NCBI GenBank assembly: GCA_037447655.1
Contig: JBBHKE010001214.1
Coordinates: forward strand, 32,121-96,120
Direction of reading: 5' to 3'
DNA length: 64,000 bases
Source of the DNA: Zygnema cylindricum
Taxonomy: Eukaryota; Streptophyta; Zygnematophyceae; Zygnematales; Zygnemataceae
Every line of letters starts with the position of its first letter. Positions within the stretch are counted from its first letter, which is position 1. This document shows, piece after piece, positions 23,820-35,704 of this stretch. The notes under the pieces are model-generated. The model was not told the origin of the DNA. It did not search any database and saw nothing but the letters and a program-made list of their open reading frames with translations. The position numbers were made by a program, and so were the translations under genes.

Positions 23820-24656
23820 CGTTAATTTTTGTTGGCGTTTAGGCCCTGGGACCCGAAATAGAGTTTATAACACTAATTATTTATTAACTCTAGTAGCAAT
23901 GCACGGTGTGGAGGAGAGGAGAGGGACCAAGAGAAAGGAAAGGAAGAGAACGAGGGAAAGCAACACTTAATCCATATTGCAAACGTGCGAAAACGGTTGG
24001 AATCGCTATACGAGGTATATCCGTACTATACGCTTTGTGTAAATACTTTTTAAGTACTATATGCACAAGGAAAGGACAGGTACTGTAGCGTGTCCAAGAT
24101 TTTCGCACATGTGAGCTCTGATTTTATTCGCTTCAGGTGGAATCGGAAATTGGGTACTTTTGTACCTGTTGACCACGCGAGGAGAATCTCAAAAGAAGTC
24201 TAGTACGGTACACCGTGAATCGTAATTAGAGTAAATAACGATAATTCGGTCGCCCTAAATTACGACTATTTAACGTTAAATAGAGTAAATGATTCTAATT
24301 TTTTCATTATGCTATTTAAGGTAAGGTTTAATTAGCGTAAAAAATTATAATATAGGTTCGTTTTAAATAGTGTGGAGTACGGATGACGTCCGACCGTGCA
24401 GAATTGTACTTTTATAAGTAAAAAGGTACAAATAATGATTTAATAGAATCACGCTCGCACATGAAATCGCACTAAACAAAAAATCAATCAAAACGAAAAA
24501 AAAGCCGTTCGCACAACTCTCGATCCGTCGCCAGCATCGTCGTCAGTGTGAACATTAACTGACATTCAGCGCGACAAATAGTTCTAACGTCAAAATGACG
24601 TCAAAACTATACAGACTGACAGATTTTGTACATCTACGTAATTTACACCTTGAATC
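23820..24656. other. Left-arm-only segment of the foldback with MITE-like ends
   Basis: This segment has no counterpart in the right arm. It includes blocks reminiscent of the ACACCG MITE family (AACACTAATTATTTATTAAC... at 23868; ACACCGTGAATCGTAATTAG at 24210). It is either an insertion in the left arm or sequence deleted from the right arm. No gene is visible. Confidence 0.4.
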
Positions 24657-24664
24657 ATTATTAG

Positions 24665-25572
24665 TCGTGTTGTGTATCGGTAAAAAACTTATCGCGATAA
24701 CACCGATACCGATAGTTATCGGTTATCGAACGGTTAACGCTCCCGATATATTTGTAGTTTCTGTACTTTGTGTCCGGGGTGCTTTCTGTCCGGTAAACTG
24801 AACGGTAAATATACGAGAAATGTACGGTTTTTTACGGGAAATGTACGGTTTTTTACGGGAAATGTACGGAATTTGAATAAAAAATACGTTGCACTTTGTA
24901 CTACTTTTTGGGCGGTTAACTGAACAAAAATTTACGGGAACGTACGAAATTGTATCGATAAACTGATTATCATGGAGCGGTAAAAAGAAGGCGGCCACAA
25001 AGTACAACGAATGCAAAATAACATTATGCGTGCCGCCAGAATCGAACCGATGAGTTTCAATGAGAAAATACGAGCGGACGGTCAACGTGAGCTCCAGCAT
25101 CTCGAAATGGTTTTTTTGGCGGCTTTTGCCAAAAAAGTCCACGAATTGACACATGGAAGATTTCCAGTGGATCCCAAAAAAGAAAGGGACAAAGCCAGGT
25201 CGTCGGATGTGAAAGGTACATCGTTTTAACTGGAGCCGTACTAAAGCCGTACATATCTAATGTCGGCTACTGTACTTTCAGCTTGTACAAATGTTCTGGT
25301 TGGTAGGTGGTACCTCAGGGGTTGTGAGTAGTGCGCATTGGGGGAATAAGACGTACAGATGAGTGTACAGGCCGTACATTTATCTGTACGGTCTGTACAG
25401 ATATCGCCAATAGTTATCGTTATCGGCATTATCGCCGATAAGTAGCCGATATTATCGGCTATTTATCGGCGATAAGACCGATAACGATATATCGTACCAA
25501 TATATCGACTATCGGGTCCCCGAAAAAAGGCCATATCGGTTATCGACAAATCCTTACCGATACACAACACTG
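24665..25572. mobile_element. Non-autonomous hAT-like element, copy 1
   Basis: 908 bp with ends (T)CGTGTTGTGTATCGGTAA...TTACCGATACACAACACTG and a perfect 8-bp duplication ATTATTAG (24657-24664 and 25573-25580). The subterminal regions are packed with CGATA/TATCG motifs, as in transposase-binding arrays. Copy 2 (25905-27010) has the same ends. No transposase frame remains. Confidence 0.88.
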
Positions 25573-25904
25573 ATTATTAGACTATGGAAATTATTAGAGT
25601 AAAGAAAAAATTAGCGTCATTAATTCTATTATTTTAATTTAGTTCCAGGATACGTGGCAGATTATGGTCCACGTCCTCAAATAGTGTAACTTATTCTATT
25701 TAAGGTATCAATGTCAAAATTTTGGGGTATATCGACACCCTATGTACGCTATATCGACACCCCAAAATTTTGACATTGATACCTTAAATAGAATAAGTTA
25801 CACTATTTGATGACATGGACCATAATCTACCACGTCTCCTGGCACTATTAGAATGAGTGACGCTAATTTTTTCTTTACTCTAATAATTTCTATAGTCTAA
25901 TAAC
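25573..25904. repeat. Palindromic core of the foldback
   Basis: The arms include 50 bp of perfect complementarity (25679-25728 with 25759-25808) around a 30-nt spacer that carries TATATCGACACC twice. Imperfect pairing continues out to both hAT copies, which abut the core on each side. Confidence 0.9.
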
Positions 25905-27010
25905 TAGTGTTGTGTATCGGTAAAAAACTTATCGCGATAACACCGATACCAATAGTTATCGGTTATCGAACGGTCAGAGGTCCCGATATATCGGTCGGAG
26001 ACCAACAAATTCCATATCGGCAATAACTTAAAAAATATATAGTACGCATACTATAGTACTTTATAATATATTGTTTTACATTATTTACATTATAGAGCGT
26101 GGAATGCCACGTATACCAATCTGTTCCGTATCTATTTTACTAGTAATTATTACGGACAGCGCAGCACGTAAACGTAGACAAATTTAAAATAATACTAAAT
26201 AATTCTAAAATCTAAAACAACACTACTGAAACAAAAAAATTAAAATACATTGTAAATTCGAGAATCAAACTTTTTAAAAAAGAAATTGAACAGACGAATA
26301 GAGCTGACTGAACCGTCGATGTCCAATTCGTACGGACTTAACTTTTTTACGAAAACTACGTAGTATTCGTCTTTTTCATACTTTTTGTAAAATTTGTGTA
26401 AATGTTCAAAAACGTACGAAAAGCGTAATCTCAGAAAATCCTTGAAAATCTTAAAAAGTACAGAAATTTATAAAAAATGTACAAAATTGTGTGAAAGTGT
26501 ACCCAAAAAAACCTAATAGTACGGAATATTTACGGCACCCGTACTAAAGTATAAAGGAACGTACAGCAATGTACCTTGGAAACCCTAAAAAATCCAGTAA
26601 AATAGCCCTAAAATGTACGAACACGGACGGACAATGTGCGTAATTGTAAAAATATTGTACAAGTACAAAGTAAGGTACGCATTTTATTTACTTTTCATCA
26701 TCGTTTGATGCGTAGCGCAGATAGTATTTGTTAGTTTATATCGTGCGTAATATGCGCACGAGACATCTATGGACTGAACACATTTGTCAGACTGCCACCA
26801 TTTACAACCACCATATTTATCTGAACGGTCCGTACAATTATCGCCGATAGTTATCGATATCGGTATTATCGCCGATAATAACCGATAAATATCGGTTATT
26901 TATCGACGATAACACCGATGGCGAAATATCGTACCAATATATCGATTATCAAGTACCCAAAAAAATGTCCATATCGGTTATCATCAAATCCTTACCGATA
27001 CACAACACTA
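25905..27010. mobile_element. Non-autonomous hAT-like element, copy 2
   Basis: 1106 bp with ends TAGTGTTGTGTATCGGTAA...TTACCGATACACAACACTA matching copy 1, and similar CGATA-rich subterminal sequence. The 8-bp flanks (CTAATAAC and TAATATAT) do not match, so the target duplication has decayed or one flank has been rearranged. Confidence 0.8.
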
Positions 27011-27240
27011 TAATATATACGTCCAACGTGATATTGTTCCGTCCACCGATTAGCTGAAGCTCTTTGCAGTGAAACCACCTTGTGCTACAGTGATGGCCAG
27101 ACTGTAGACCGAACTGTACTGATAAGGGCGTATTTAGTTTCGAGCGTATGATACAAAAACACGAATTGATAATAGGTTCAATCACACTAATTTGGTGTTG
27201 GTTTTTCCTGCCCCTCTGACCAAAAAATAACGTTAATAGC

Positions 27241-28051
27241 CTTTGTTGGGTATCTAGGACCTTTTGCCATTATTGGATATATATTGAATTTCAGGTACTC
27301 GATAATCGATGTATCGCCTCGATATATCGAAAAATTAAAATATCGCGATATATCGTATCGTCAACATATCGAGGCATTTAAAAAAAATGAAATTTTCACA
27401 AGTCTCTAAAGTCACGTGCCTTCGGACAAGGTGATTGTAAAATCTTTGCCGAAGAGAAATAAAGTTTTTTTCCTGAAAGTCATGAGAGTGAAGGAGATCT
27501 ATGAGGTACATTGACACGGTACACTTGCGAAGTACACGTACGTAATACGCAAGTACGGAGTTCCATACGAAAATGGTCGGTTCTCAAATCTTTGACGATT
27601 TTAGGAGATTTGATCGTCAATTTACAAGAACCACTCAAATCAAAACACGCATGTAAAAACTTGTTAACAGAAGAAACGCGATGTTAACCGAGACCTCGTT
27701 AATACAAAAGTTTTGCTTTCCATACTTTTACAAAGACCTCCTAATGTAACCATACTCCAAATAATTATTCATATGAATCACATAATTTGTACTTTTTTGT
27801 CGGTTACATTTTGCGGCGTCTACCTTTAAGTCACGGAACGAAAATCACGTCGTACGTGGCGTATCAGACAATTTGTATTTTTCGCAAACATATCATATTA
27901 GAATATATAATATTAAATTTAAAAAAATACCATGTATCGCGATAATTTATGTTGGACTCGGTATGATATATCGAGGAGTCTGCTCGATCGATGTTCGATA
28001 TATCGAACATCGAAATTATCGCGACATGAATTTACCCGATACCCAACAGTA
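27241..28051. mobile_element. Non-autonomous hAT-like element, copy 3 (different family)
   Basis: 811 bp with inverted ends around TGTTGGGTATC/GATACCCAACA. Flanks TTAATAGC (27233-27240) and CTAACAGC (28052-28059) are an 8-bp duplication with two transitions. The empty site survives in the opposite foldback arm (near 23605), which confirms the insertion. The interior is rich in TATCG/CGATA and has no transposase frame. Confidence 0.78.
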
Positions 28052-29121
28052 CTAACAGCAATACTTGTTATTTGTTAACGCTGATTCTTTAGGATTATTT
28101 AATTTAAACTGCCCACAATGATTCTTGTCTTATGCGCAGAGTGCTCATTCTTCTAACAATGTTGCGTCTTGCACGAACTATGGACCATTACTGTTTCATG
28201 TTCTTCACTCTAAAATACCACTTTCCTCACTCTTTTTATTCTCCAATTCACATTCTCTACCTGTGCCTCTCTCTCTTTGTTCCACTCGTCTGAGCCTCAC
28301 CTTATCTCATATAAATGTCAGTCATTCTCCTCTCCGAGGTTTTCCACGCATCAATTATTTTTCTACACTAATTTCCTAGCGAGCTTCTTGCAAACTTTTA
28401 GCTTGCCCTTCTAACAAATGCAAGCTCATAAAATCAAGAACCGTACTTTTGTACGGACCTCTGCTAAAATGTTTGAGCTACAACTCTTATTCATTACAGT
28501 CATAGAGAGACTTGGGAAAGAAACCTCAATGTCGTGACACTTGTCCTAACTGCATGGAGATAGATAGATACTGATTTCTAACTGCCGGCTGAATTTTGCA
28601 CTGCCGGTCAGTCTCAACCCAAACTTAGGAGGGAGGTTGACATGGAAACCAATAGCAGGGCCAGTTCACTGTGGGTAGTGTGGATTTCTTTTGTGTGGAT
28701 TTGGTTTTTTTGTGTGGTTTTTTTTTTTTTTGTCCAAAAAGAGTGCAAAACCATCAGTTATTTGGCCCTCCGGAGTTATTGAAATAGCTGCAGTATCAAA
28801 AATATAAACAATAGTAACACAAAGCCAAAACGAAACCAAAAGTAACTCACACCAAAACAAAAAAAAAACAAACAAAAAAAAAACACATCTGTTTCATGCT
28901 AGTGGATAGTAATAAAAATTTAACTCAAGCAGCACACATGTCTCTCTTCCCTATGGGTGGAGTCCTTCCAGAAGCAACTCTTCTTCTCACAGCTTCCTCC
29001 AGCTACAAGAGAGGTGTGAGCTGTTGCCATTCTAAAGCGACAGTAATCTTGCGCGAGGAAAATCTCTCTCTCATCCGAGGGAAAAACAGACAACAATTTC
29101 ATTACAGACGAATAGTGCATA

Positions 29122-29450
29122 GAGTCTTGCTCGCTTCTTACTAGAATCTTGCTCGCTTCTTAGTAGAGTCTTGCTCGCTACTTACTCAAGTCTTGCTCAC
29201 TTCTTACTAATGTCTTGCTCGCTACTTACTAGAGTCTTGCTCGCTTCTTAGTAGAGTCTTGCTGCTCTTATTAAGTCTTGCTGCTTTTGTTGGTCTTGCA
29301 CGCCTGCTGATCTTGCTAGCCTACTAGGGTTTTGCCCTTCTTTTGACGTCTAGCTCATTTACTAGAGTCTTGCTTTTTTTAGATTCTGCTTGTTTTTTAC
29401 TAGCTTCTTGCTTTACTTTTAAGCTTGCTGCTTCTACTAGAGTCATGTCA
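29122..29450. repeat. Degenerate minisatellite, unit about 22 bp
   Basis: Tandem copies of a unit like AGTCTTGCTCGCTTCTTACT, clear from 29122 to about 29270 and progressively degenerate towards 29450. It ends immediately before the 5' LTR of copia element C. Confidence 0.8.
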
Positions 29451-29453
29451 CTT

Positions 29454-30332
29454 TGTTGAAAAAAGTATTTTCTAGGTCAATTAGATAAAAAGTGAAGAGA
29501 GCGCAAGCAGTCTGTCTCCACCTCTCTCCCTCCATCCCCCATACTACCCCTCTCCCTCCATCCCCCATACTTGTTGTAGTCAATGGAGGAGAGAGAGAGA
29601 GTATTGGAGCCATGGCTACCTCAGCTCCACTTGTGCAAGACTAAAGAGTGACCAAAGTCACTCTCAACAAAAGGTTGAGTCCAACAGGACTCGAACCCCC
29701 GACTGCAGAGTATGGCATAGCCGTCAACTCTAGCTGGTCTCTCGTAGAAGTTCGCTAGAGTATATAGGGTTTGATAGATATTTAAACATTGTTACGGTAG
29801 TTATTCCGCTTAACAGAAATACAGACATAAGTACATGGAGTGGATTAAATACAGTACAAATATGATTCCGCACTAAACAAATGAATCAAACATTTGTTTC
29901 GACGGTTCTGATCAAATGCGAAATTCTATCCGACGGCGCACGTCATCGCCGCGATCCCAGAATGGTCACTTTAACATTTAGTGACGTGGCATAACGTGGC
30001 GCCACGTGGAGAGATAACATTCGGTCGCGGGAATTCTGAGGAACTTACGGACGAGTGAAAAGTGGACAAGCGTCCCATTAATAGCCTTGTCGTACATAAG
30101 CAGTAGGCAGTAGTACTTTTTCGTACGATACACTATTCTAATTGGTCTGTACTTTAGTAAATAGGAGTTATTATAGGGAATCAGGACTTAGAAAGTTTTG
30201 GTAGGCAAACACCTCTCTCTTTGAGAGTTTGTACAAATTGGCATTTTTTACTGCCTCATAACTTATCGCCTGGTTGGGCATTATTAGAGATTCTTTTTCC
30301 TACGAACTCAAGAGAGTCTAAGCTACACAGGG
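29454..30332 (+). repeat. 5' LTR of element C, first part
   Basis: Begins TGTTGAAAA and is homologous to the 3' LTR (51260-52213) and to the solo LTR at 60143-61137. A TATA-like GTATATAGGG at 29759-29768 probably marks the promoter. Element A interrupts it at 30333, and it resumes at 43233. Without A and a later 155-bp duplication it is about 1000 bp, matching the 995-bp solo copy. Confidence 0.9.
29487..29760 (-). ncRNA. Antisense U3 tRNA-like plus hairpin module (C 5' LTR)
   Basis: On the minus strand: a tRNA-like segment from 29760 with canonical box B GGGTTCGAGTCC (29698-29687), then TTTT (29672-29669). The pyrimidine/purine hairpin region follows, and TTTTT at 29491-29487. The T-run directly after the tRNA-like part resembles a Pol III terminator. 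The strand is opposite to element C. Structure is judged by eye; no transcript evidence. Confidence 0.45.
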
Positions 30333-31364
30333 TGTAACTGTGAGATCTTTATAGGTCCTTAGAGTAGGAAGCTCACAAGAAGCCTCTAGGTAAACCCTGA
30401 CCCCTTTGTGTTTCAACAAGAATAACTACCAACCTGGTACACAAAAACTCTGACCACCTTCACCTTTGTGAAGGCAAGACTCCCCTCAGTCGATAGCAAA
30501 AAGAATCTCTAAATTTGCTCCCCTGAGTAGTAAGTTATGTGGGGTCAATGCTGACCTTTTGTACAAAAGCTCTCTAGGAGAGAGGGTCCTATCTATGAAA
30601 TTTTTCTAAGTCCTATCTCTATCTAAAACTCTATCTAATGAAGTACAGCACAAATCATAATACTGTATCATACAGAAAGGTACAAGTGCCGGTGTACTTT
30701 CTATACGGCCATTGTACGACATGACAAATAAGTCGACACATGTTATTTTTGGATTCCAACATGAAATCCTTGGAGATGCCGTATTCCAATATGCTTGTGC
30801 CACGTGTCATTCGATGTGATGTTGACTGTAAACCGCAGAAAAACTATTCCACGATCTCGGCATGCTTCGCAACCGACCGATTAAAACGGATTTCAATCGT
30901 AGCCGTCATAAATACTTGCGCGATTTTTGTTTCGCCTTGTAAACAAAATGCGCGGTATCCGTTTCGCATATTTCGTACGCCGTACATTACAAACTGCTTC
31001 TATGTCCAAATATCTCGTTAAATGAAATAACATGGGTACAGATTTATCTGTTTGTCAAACCCAATATCGTATTACTTTGATTCTAGTTTAATTGGTTAAG
31101 GCTACCGGCTACAGGCAGCTTTGACGGAGGGTAGGTACCAGGGTCAAATCCTGGGTGCGTCAAGTTCTATTTCGGTAAATCTACCAATCTAAAGTCTGTC
31201 CCCGTCTAGATAGCATAGGCGGCCATGGCTCTATCTCCCTCTCCAACTTTAAGTGATTGCGAAAAGTGTGGGAGCTGGAGAGAGGAGTTAGAGGCAGATT
31301 GCCTATGCTCTTTTTTGCCTTTTACAAAACCTAGAAAATACTAAAATAGACTTTAATTTCTAGA
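30333..31364 (-). repeat. 3' LTR of element A
   Basis: Plus-strand ends TGTAACTGTGAG...TTTCTAGA; the terminal CA has become GA. It aligns with the 5' LTR of A after removal of B. Confidence 0.88.
31083..31316 (+). ncRNA. Antisense U3 tRNA-like plus hairpin module (A 3' LTR)
   Basis: Best-preserved structure. Box-A-like TTGGTTAAGGC is at 31092-31102. A T-arm with a perfect 5-bp stem, CCAGG-GTCAAAT-CCTGG, is at 31138-31154. Next comes a hairpin of about 98 nt whose base pairs perfectly (AGCATAGGC 31212-31220 with GCCTATGCT 31301-31309), then TTTTTT at 31311-31316. The order (A box, B box, hairpin, T-run) fits a Pol III unit. It is antisense to element A. Confidence 0.5.
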
Positions 31365-31471
31365 CTCCCCTTATTTTCTAGTCACTCTTTATTTTAAGAC
31401 CACACTTCTCTCGGTAGAGAATTAGTTTAGGAGAAGGCACAAGTTTGATCATCATATCTGCTACCATTTCA

Positions 31472-34400
31472 CTAACTGGTTTTATACTCCAAACTGATTA
31501 CTTTGTTTTCTACTTTCTCTCTAACAAAGCTAAGTCTAATGTCCATGTGTTTGGTTGTAAAGTGATGTTTAGGATTGGCAGAAATGGCAATGGCAGCCTG
31601 ATTATCACAAAACACTTTTTGGACACCACTCTTTAGATGACCAAGCTCACCAAGCAAAGACTTGACCCACTTTAGTTCTTTTACAGCACAGCAAGAAGCC
31701 ATGAACTCAGCCTCCATAGTGGACTGAGCAATGACCATTTGCTGCTTGCTGCTCCAGCAACAATCTCTATCACCCACATACAATACATATCCAGATGTGA
31801 ATCTCCTCATAGGAGCATCCTCGTAGCTGGCATCACTCCAAGTGGTGATGTCAGTATTGTTCCCACCCAAATGTAACCATAGATCCCTAGTTCCTATGAG
31901 ATATCTAAGGACTCTCTTAGCTGCCTCCGAATCTTTCTTAGTGGGAGCATTCAGACTTCTACTTAGTACTCCTACAGCTGCGGCTATGTCCGAACGGGTA
32001 CAATTCATGAAATATATTATGTTGCCCACTACTTGTCTATAAAGGAAGGTCCGCATAATTTTTTTCTCTTCCATGCCTACCTCATCATCTAGCATTATAA
32101 CTCCATCTTCCACACTCCCCTCACATCCCTTCTTTAATTCCATAGGAGTGGTTTAACTGTTAGCCTTGTTCATTTGGAATTTTTCTAACATATTTCCAAT
32201 GGCCTCTTTTTGAGTTAATCTTATTATTTTCCTATCTCTGTCTCTCTCTACTTGAATTCCCAAAATATACCTTCCTTCTCCCATATCTTTCATCTCAAAT
32301 CTTCCTTTTAGATCATTTTTCAACTTGTTTATTTTATCCATAGATTTACTTAAAACAAGCAAATCAGCAACATAAATTGCAATAAAAATAATTCCTTTCC
32401 TCATCCTCAAACAAATAAATTGAGTGATATGAGCTGATCTGAATAAATCCCAAACTTGTAAGAAACTCATCGAGCTTATTGTTCCATTGCCGGGGCGCCT
32501 GTTCAGCCCATACAAAGTTTTGATCAATCGGCATACCTTGCTTTCCTCCCAAATCTCCACAAATCCTTCAGGATGTCGAATAAAAACTTCCCCTTCCAAC
32601 TCTCCATGTAGGAAGGCCATCTTGATTTCCATCTGATGCACTTCCATGTCTTCTGCTGCCGCCATACTGAGAAGTATCCGAACCGAAGGAAACCTGACGA
32701 CCAGAGCAAAAGTCTCCTCGTAGTCAATTCCCTCTTTCTGGGTAAATCCTTTCGCCACTAACCAAGCCTTGTAGCGCTCTATGGTGTTAACCGGGTTATG
32801 TTTCAACTTAAATACCCACTTACACCCAATTGGCTTCCTGTCACGAGGACAATCCATCATTACCCATGTATCAGCAACCATTATTGAGGCCATCTCCTCA
32901 TTAATGGCTGTCTTCCACCGGCTTCTCTCAAGACAAGTCATTGCCTCATTGAAAGTTTGAGGTTCATCGGTGTGAGACAGTTTGGTTACCTTATTGTTGA
33001 CTTGCCTCTCTTGTAGTCTTTTGCTGCTTCTTCTTCCTCCCTCAAACACGGTTTCCAAAATAGATGGCCCTCTTAAATTCTTCCGAACAGTTTCTACTTC
33101 TCCCTTAACTCTTGCTTAGGGTCGTTTTCCACCACGTCTTCCGCTTTGGTTGGAGTTAATACTAGGGGTTTCACATTTGGGTCCTTCACGATTTGATTTG
33201 TGCCTGTAAGAATATCATCTTCTTGAAATCATGGATAGCTAGGAAGCTCAAAGTCATAAGAATTTTTTACTCAAATCTGATTTTGACTGTCTTTGTATGT
33301 TTAAAGGGATATATAGATTTTCCTTCATCCATAACCACTAGATGCTTCACTACGATAATATCCTCTCTTTTGAGATAATAGACTCTATATCCTTTTACAT
33401 CTTTATCATATCCTAGTCTTATCGTGGTTTTCTTTTTGGATCTAACTTCCAGTTTGACCAATCTGTGTCTAGACTGAACACTTGACTACCGAAAACCTTT
33501 AAGTGTGAAACATGTGGTTTTCGGCCTGTCCATCTCTCATAGGGTGTTTGGCCTTTTACTGCTGAAGTAAGAAATCTATTCTTGAGATAATTTGCACAGT
33601 TCATTGCTTCGGCCCAAAACTTCTTTCTTATCTTTTTATCTGACAGAATACTCCTAGCACTATCACTGAGTGTTCTATTTAATCTTTCAGCTACACCATT
33701 CTGCTCAGGATTTTCAAGAATTGTCTTTCGGAGTTGCACTCTATCTTCTCTCACAAAATCCTCAAACTGGTTAAAGGTATACTCTCCACCATTGTCACTC
33801 ATTACTCTCTTGATTGAGGTTTCATGAAATTTTTCACTCCATGCTTTATATTGTTTAAAACATTCCTGAGCCTCTGACTTATTTTTCTAAAAATACACCC
33901 TGGAATATCGAGACCAATCATCGGTGATACTCATCATAAATCTCTTCCCCTTGGGTGATGGCACTTTGGCAAGCCCCCAAATATTTGTGTGTACTGAATC
34001 TAGAATCTTTTCTCTTTTATAGGTGGCAATTTTTGGGAGGGGTAACCTGTGTGCTTTACCTTGAGCACATCCACTGCACTCACTTAGATTCTCACTCTCA
34101 CCAAATTGAATTCCTTCCACTTCTCCCAACTTTTTCAACTCTCTTAACTTATCTAGATTCACATGCCCAAGCCTCTTATGCCACAACATTATATCATGAA
34201 CACCAACATAATAAAGTTTATTCTTTTCATTTCTTAAAATCAGCCTAAACATCCCGTGGTTACCTTTTCAGCAGTAAAATAAACTTACTCCTCAAAACAA
34301 GCAGTAAAGACTCCTTTCCTAGTGCTAATATCAAAACCCTTATCATCTAATACAGATGTAGAGATGAGGTTTTTGTTTAGCTCCGGAATAAACAATACAT

Positions 34401-35704
34401 CGGAGAATGTAACTATGGATGTCTTTCCTTCTACTAACACTTTTAGATCTACCGATCCTACAAGAGTAGTAGTGCCTATCCTCTCATCCCCGTACTCTAT
34501 CTCTACGGTGAGAATCTTTATTATCTTAGTGAAGAGGTGTTTATCGTTACACATGTGCATGGATACACGTGAGTCTACAATCCAGCGTGCCTCACCTTTC
34601 AATCCACCGAAAGCACATTTTTGCTTTCGTGGAATTTTGACCTCGTTTTTCGCTTTCAACTCCTCATCCAATAGAAGTTCACCGTCCTCGGATTCCGCCT
34701 CATATACCTGTGTCACAAGGGCCTTTTTCTTTCCTGTCGGGGGTCCACCGGTCTGCCCCTCTTTTAAATGCAACTCGGTTAACTTAGTGCATTTAGCCAT
34801 TTAGGGCCTGGGTTTTTTACAAAAATGGCACAAACCCTTGGAGTACTTGGTCCGAATTCCTCGGTTTGATTTTTATGCCCCTCCCCTCGATAAGTTCTAA
34901 CATGTTTCTTGGAATCATTGTTCTTCCAATCGGTCCCAGCTACCAAAGCTTGCTTACTCTTTCCTCCCGTTCGAATATTAATCGTATTCCCGCGAACAAG
35001 AATCATCCCTACCACAGAATTCCAAATCCACCTTGAATCCGCCAAGTAATGCACACGGTTGACTATGTTCTCGAACTCATCAGGTAACTTCATCAGTAAA
35101 CATTTAACCTTTTCCTTTTCACTAAATACTTTACCAGCACTCTCTAGTTCCATGATTTGTGTAACAAACTTATTGCAAAAGTCCAACATTTTCCCCCTTT
35201 GTATACATACTCGTTAATTTTATGATCAACCAACTTTTGTTGCTGAATCGTATCACTTCGGTACATCTCTAAGAGAGCCACCCAAAGTTCGGATGCCTTC
35301 TCTACGTGCAAATGGGGAGATGCAAGCCCTTGAGTCAGATGGCGGAGGATGAAGTGCTTATCCGCCATATTGTTGTTATCCCAGGTATCGATATCATTCT
35401 CCTCGTTCCTCGGAATAGGTGACATGAATACGGAACTGGTTGCTATTGGTGTGACCGTCTCCTTCTCTTTTCATTTGTCCACAACCTCCCCTCTCTTTTT
35501 CTCCTCCATTGAAGATGGATCTGCATCTTTAGTGAATATGCCTTCGTAAACCCAAGAGGTATCCCAAGACTTGATGGACGCCTCACCAGTCCACTCATTA
35601 TTCCCCAAAAACGTCTCTCACATAGAGCTCCCGTCATCATACTTTCCCAGTATATAAAACCAGTTCCATTGAATATGGACACCCTAGATGGTGGGCCCAT
35701 AACC
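31472..35704 (-). pseudogene. gag-pol of copia A (degenerate)
   Basis: Domains in order, minus strand: gag from the PBS ATG (IFNGTGFIYWESMMTGAL; RHLTQGLASPHLHVEKASELW); protease with DSGAS changed to DSRVS near 34570; GAG-pre-integrase (WHKRLGHVNLDKL; CSGCAQGKAHRLPLPK); integrase (SDNGGEYTF, ENPEQNGVAERLNRTL); reverse transcriptase (33058-32153), where the YVDD box reads YVAD; and RNase H (TWSDASYEDAPMRRFTSGY; FCDNQAAIAISANPKHH). Several frameshifts and stops separate these parts. It is not functional. Confidence 0.9.
35691..35704 (-). promoter_or_regulatory. Primer-binding site of A, half-tRNAiMet type
   Basis: GGTTATGGGCCCAC on the element strand directly abuts the 5' LTR. It is complementary to the anticodon arm of initiator tRNA-Met (GTGGGCCCATAACC), not to the tRNA 3' end. 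The gag ATG lies within the site. Confidence 0.8.

Larger units (their letters stand above)
20612..29075. repeat. Giant foldback (inverted-repeat) element with later insertions
   Basis: Sequence left of about 25743 returns as its reverse complement to the right. Examples: 20615-20734 matches 28955-29073; 21914-22435 matches 28440-28950; 23174-23820 matches 27011-28420; 25679-25728 matches 25759-25808 without a mismatch. Each arm has its own insertions: LTR G, a MITE, a segment of about 830 bp and hAT copy 1 on the left; hAT copies 2 and 3 on the right. Subtracting them leaves arms of about 1.4 kb. No transposase frame is visible. Outer ends are approximate because both run into purine/pyrimidine-rich sequence. 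Confidence 0.85.

Noticed and set aside
24665-27010. CRISPR-like array of CGATA/TATCG repeats
   Set aside because: Repeats are short, irregular and in both orientations without spacers, and they lie in the subterminal regions of hAT-like elements in a eukaryotic genome.
28896-29144. Short plus-strand protein resembling the minus-strand frame at 20600-20730
   Set aside because: The similarity arises because the two places are opposite arms of the foldback; neither has independent coding evidence.
29674-29760. Candidate functional tRNA gene on the minus strand
   Set aside because: Box B is canonical but the acceptor stem and anticodon arm do not close by eye, and the sequence recurs in every C-family LTR; treated as a tRNA-like LTR module.
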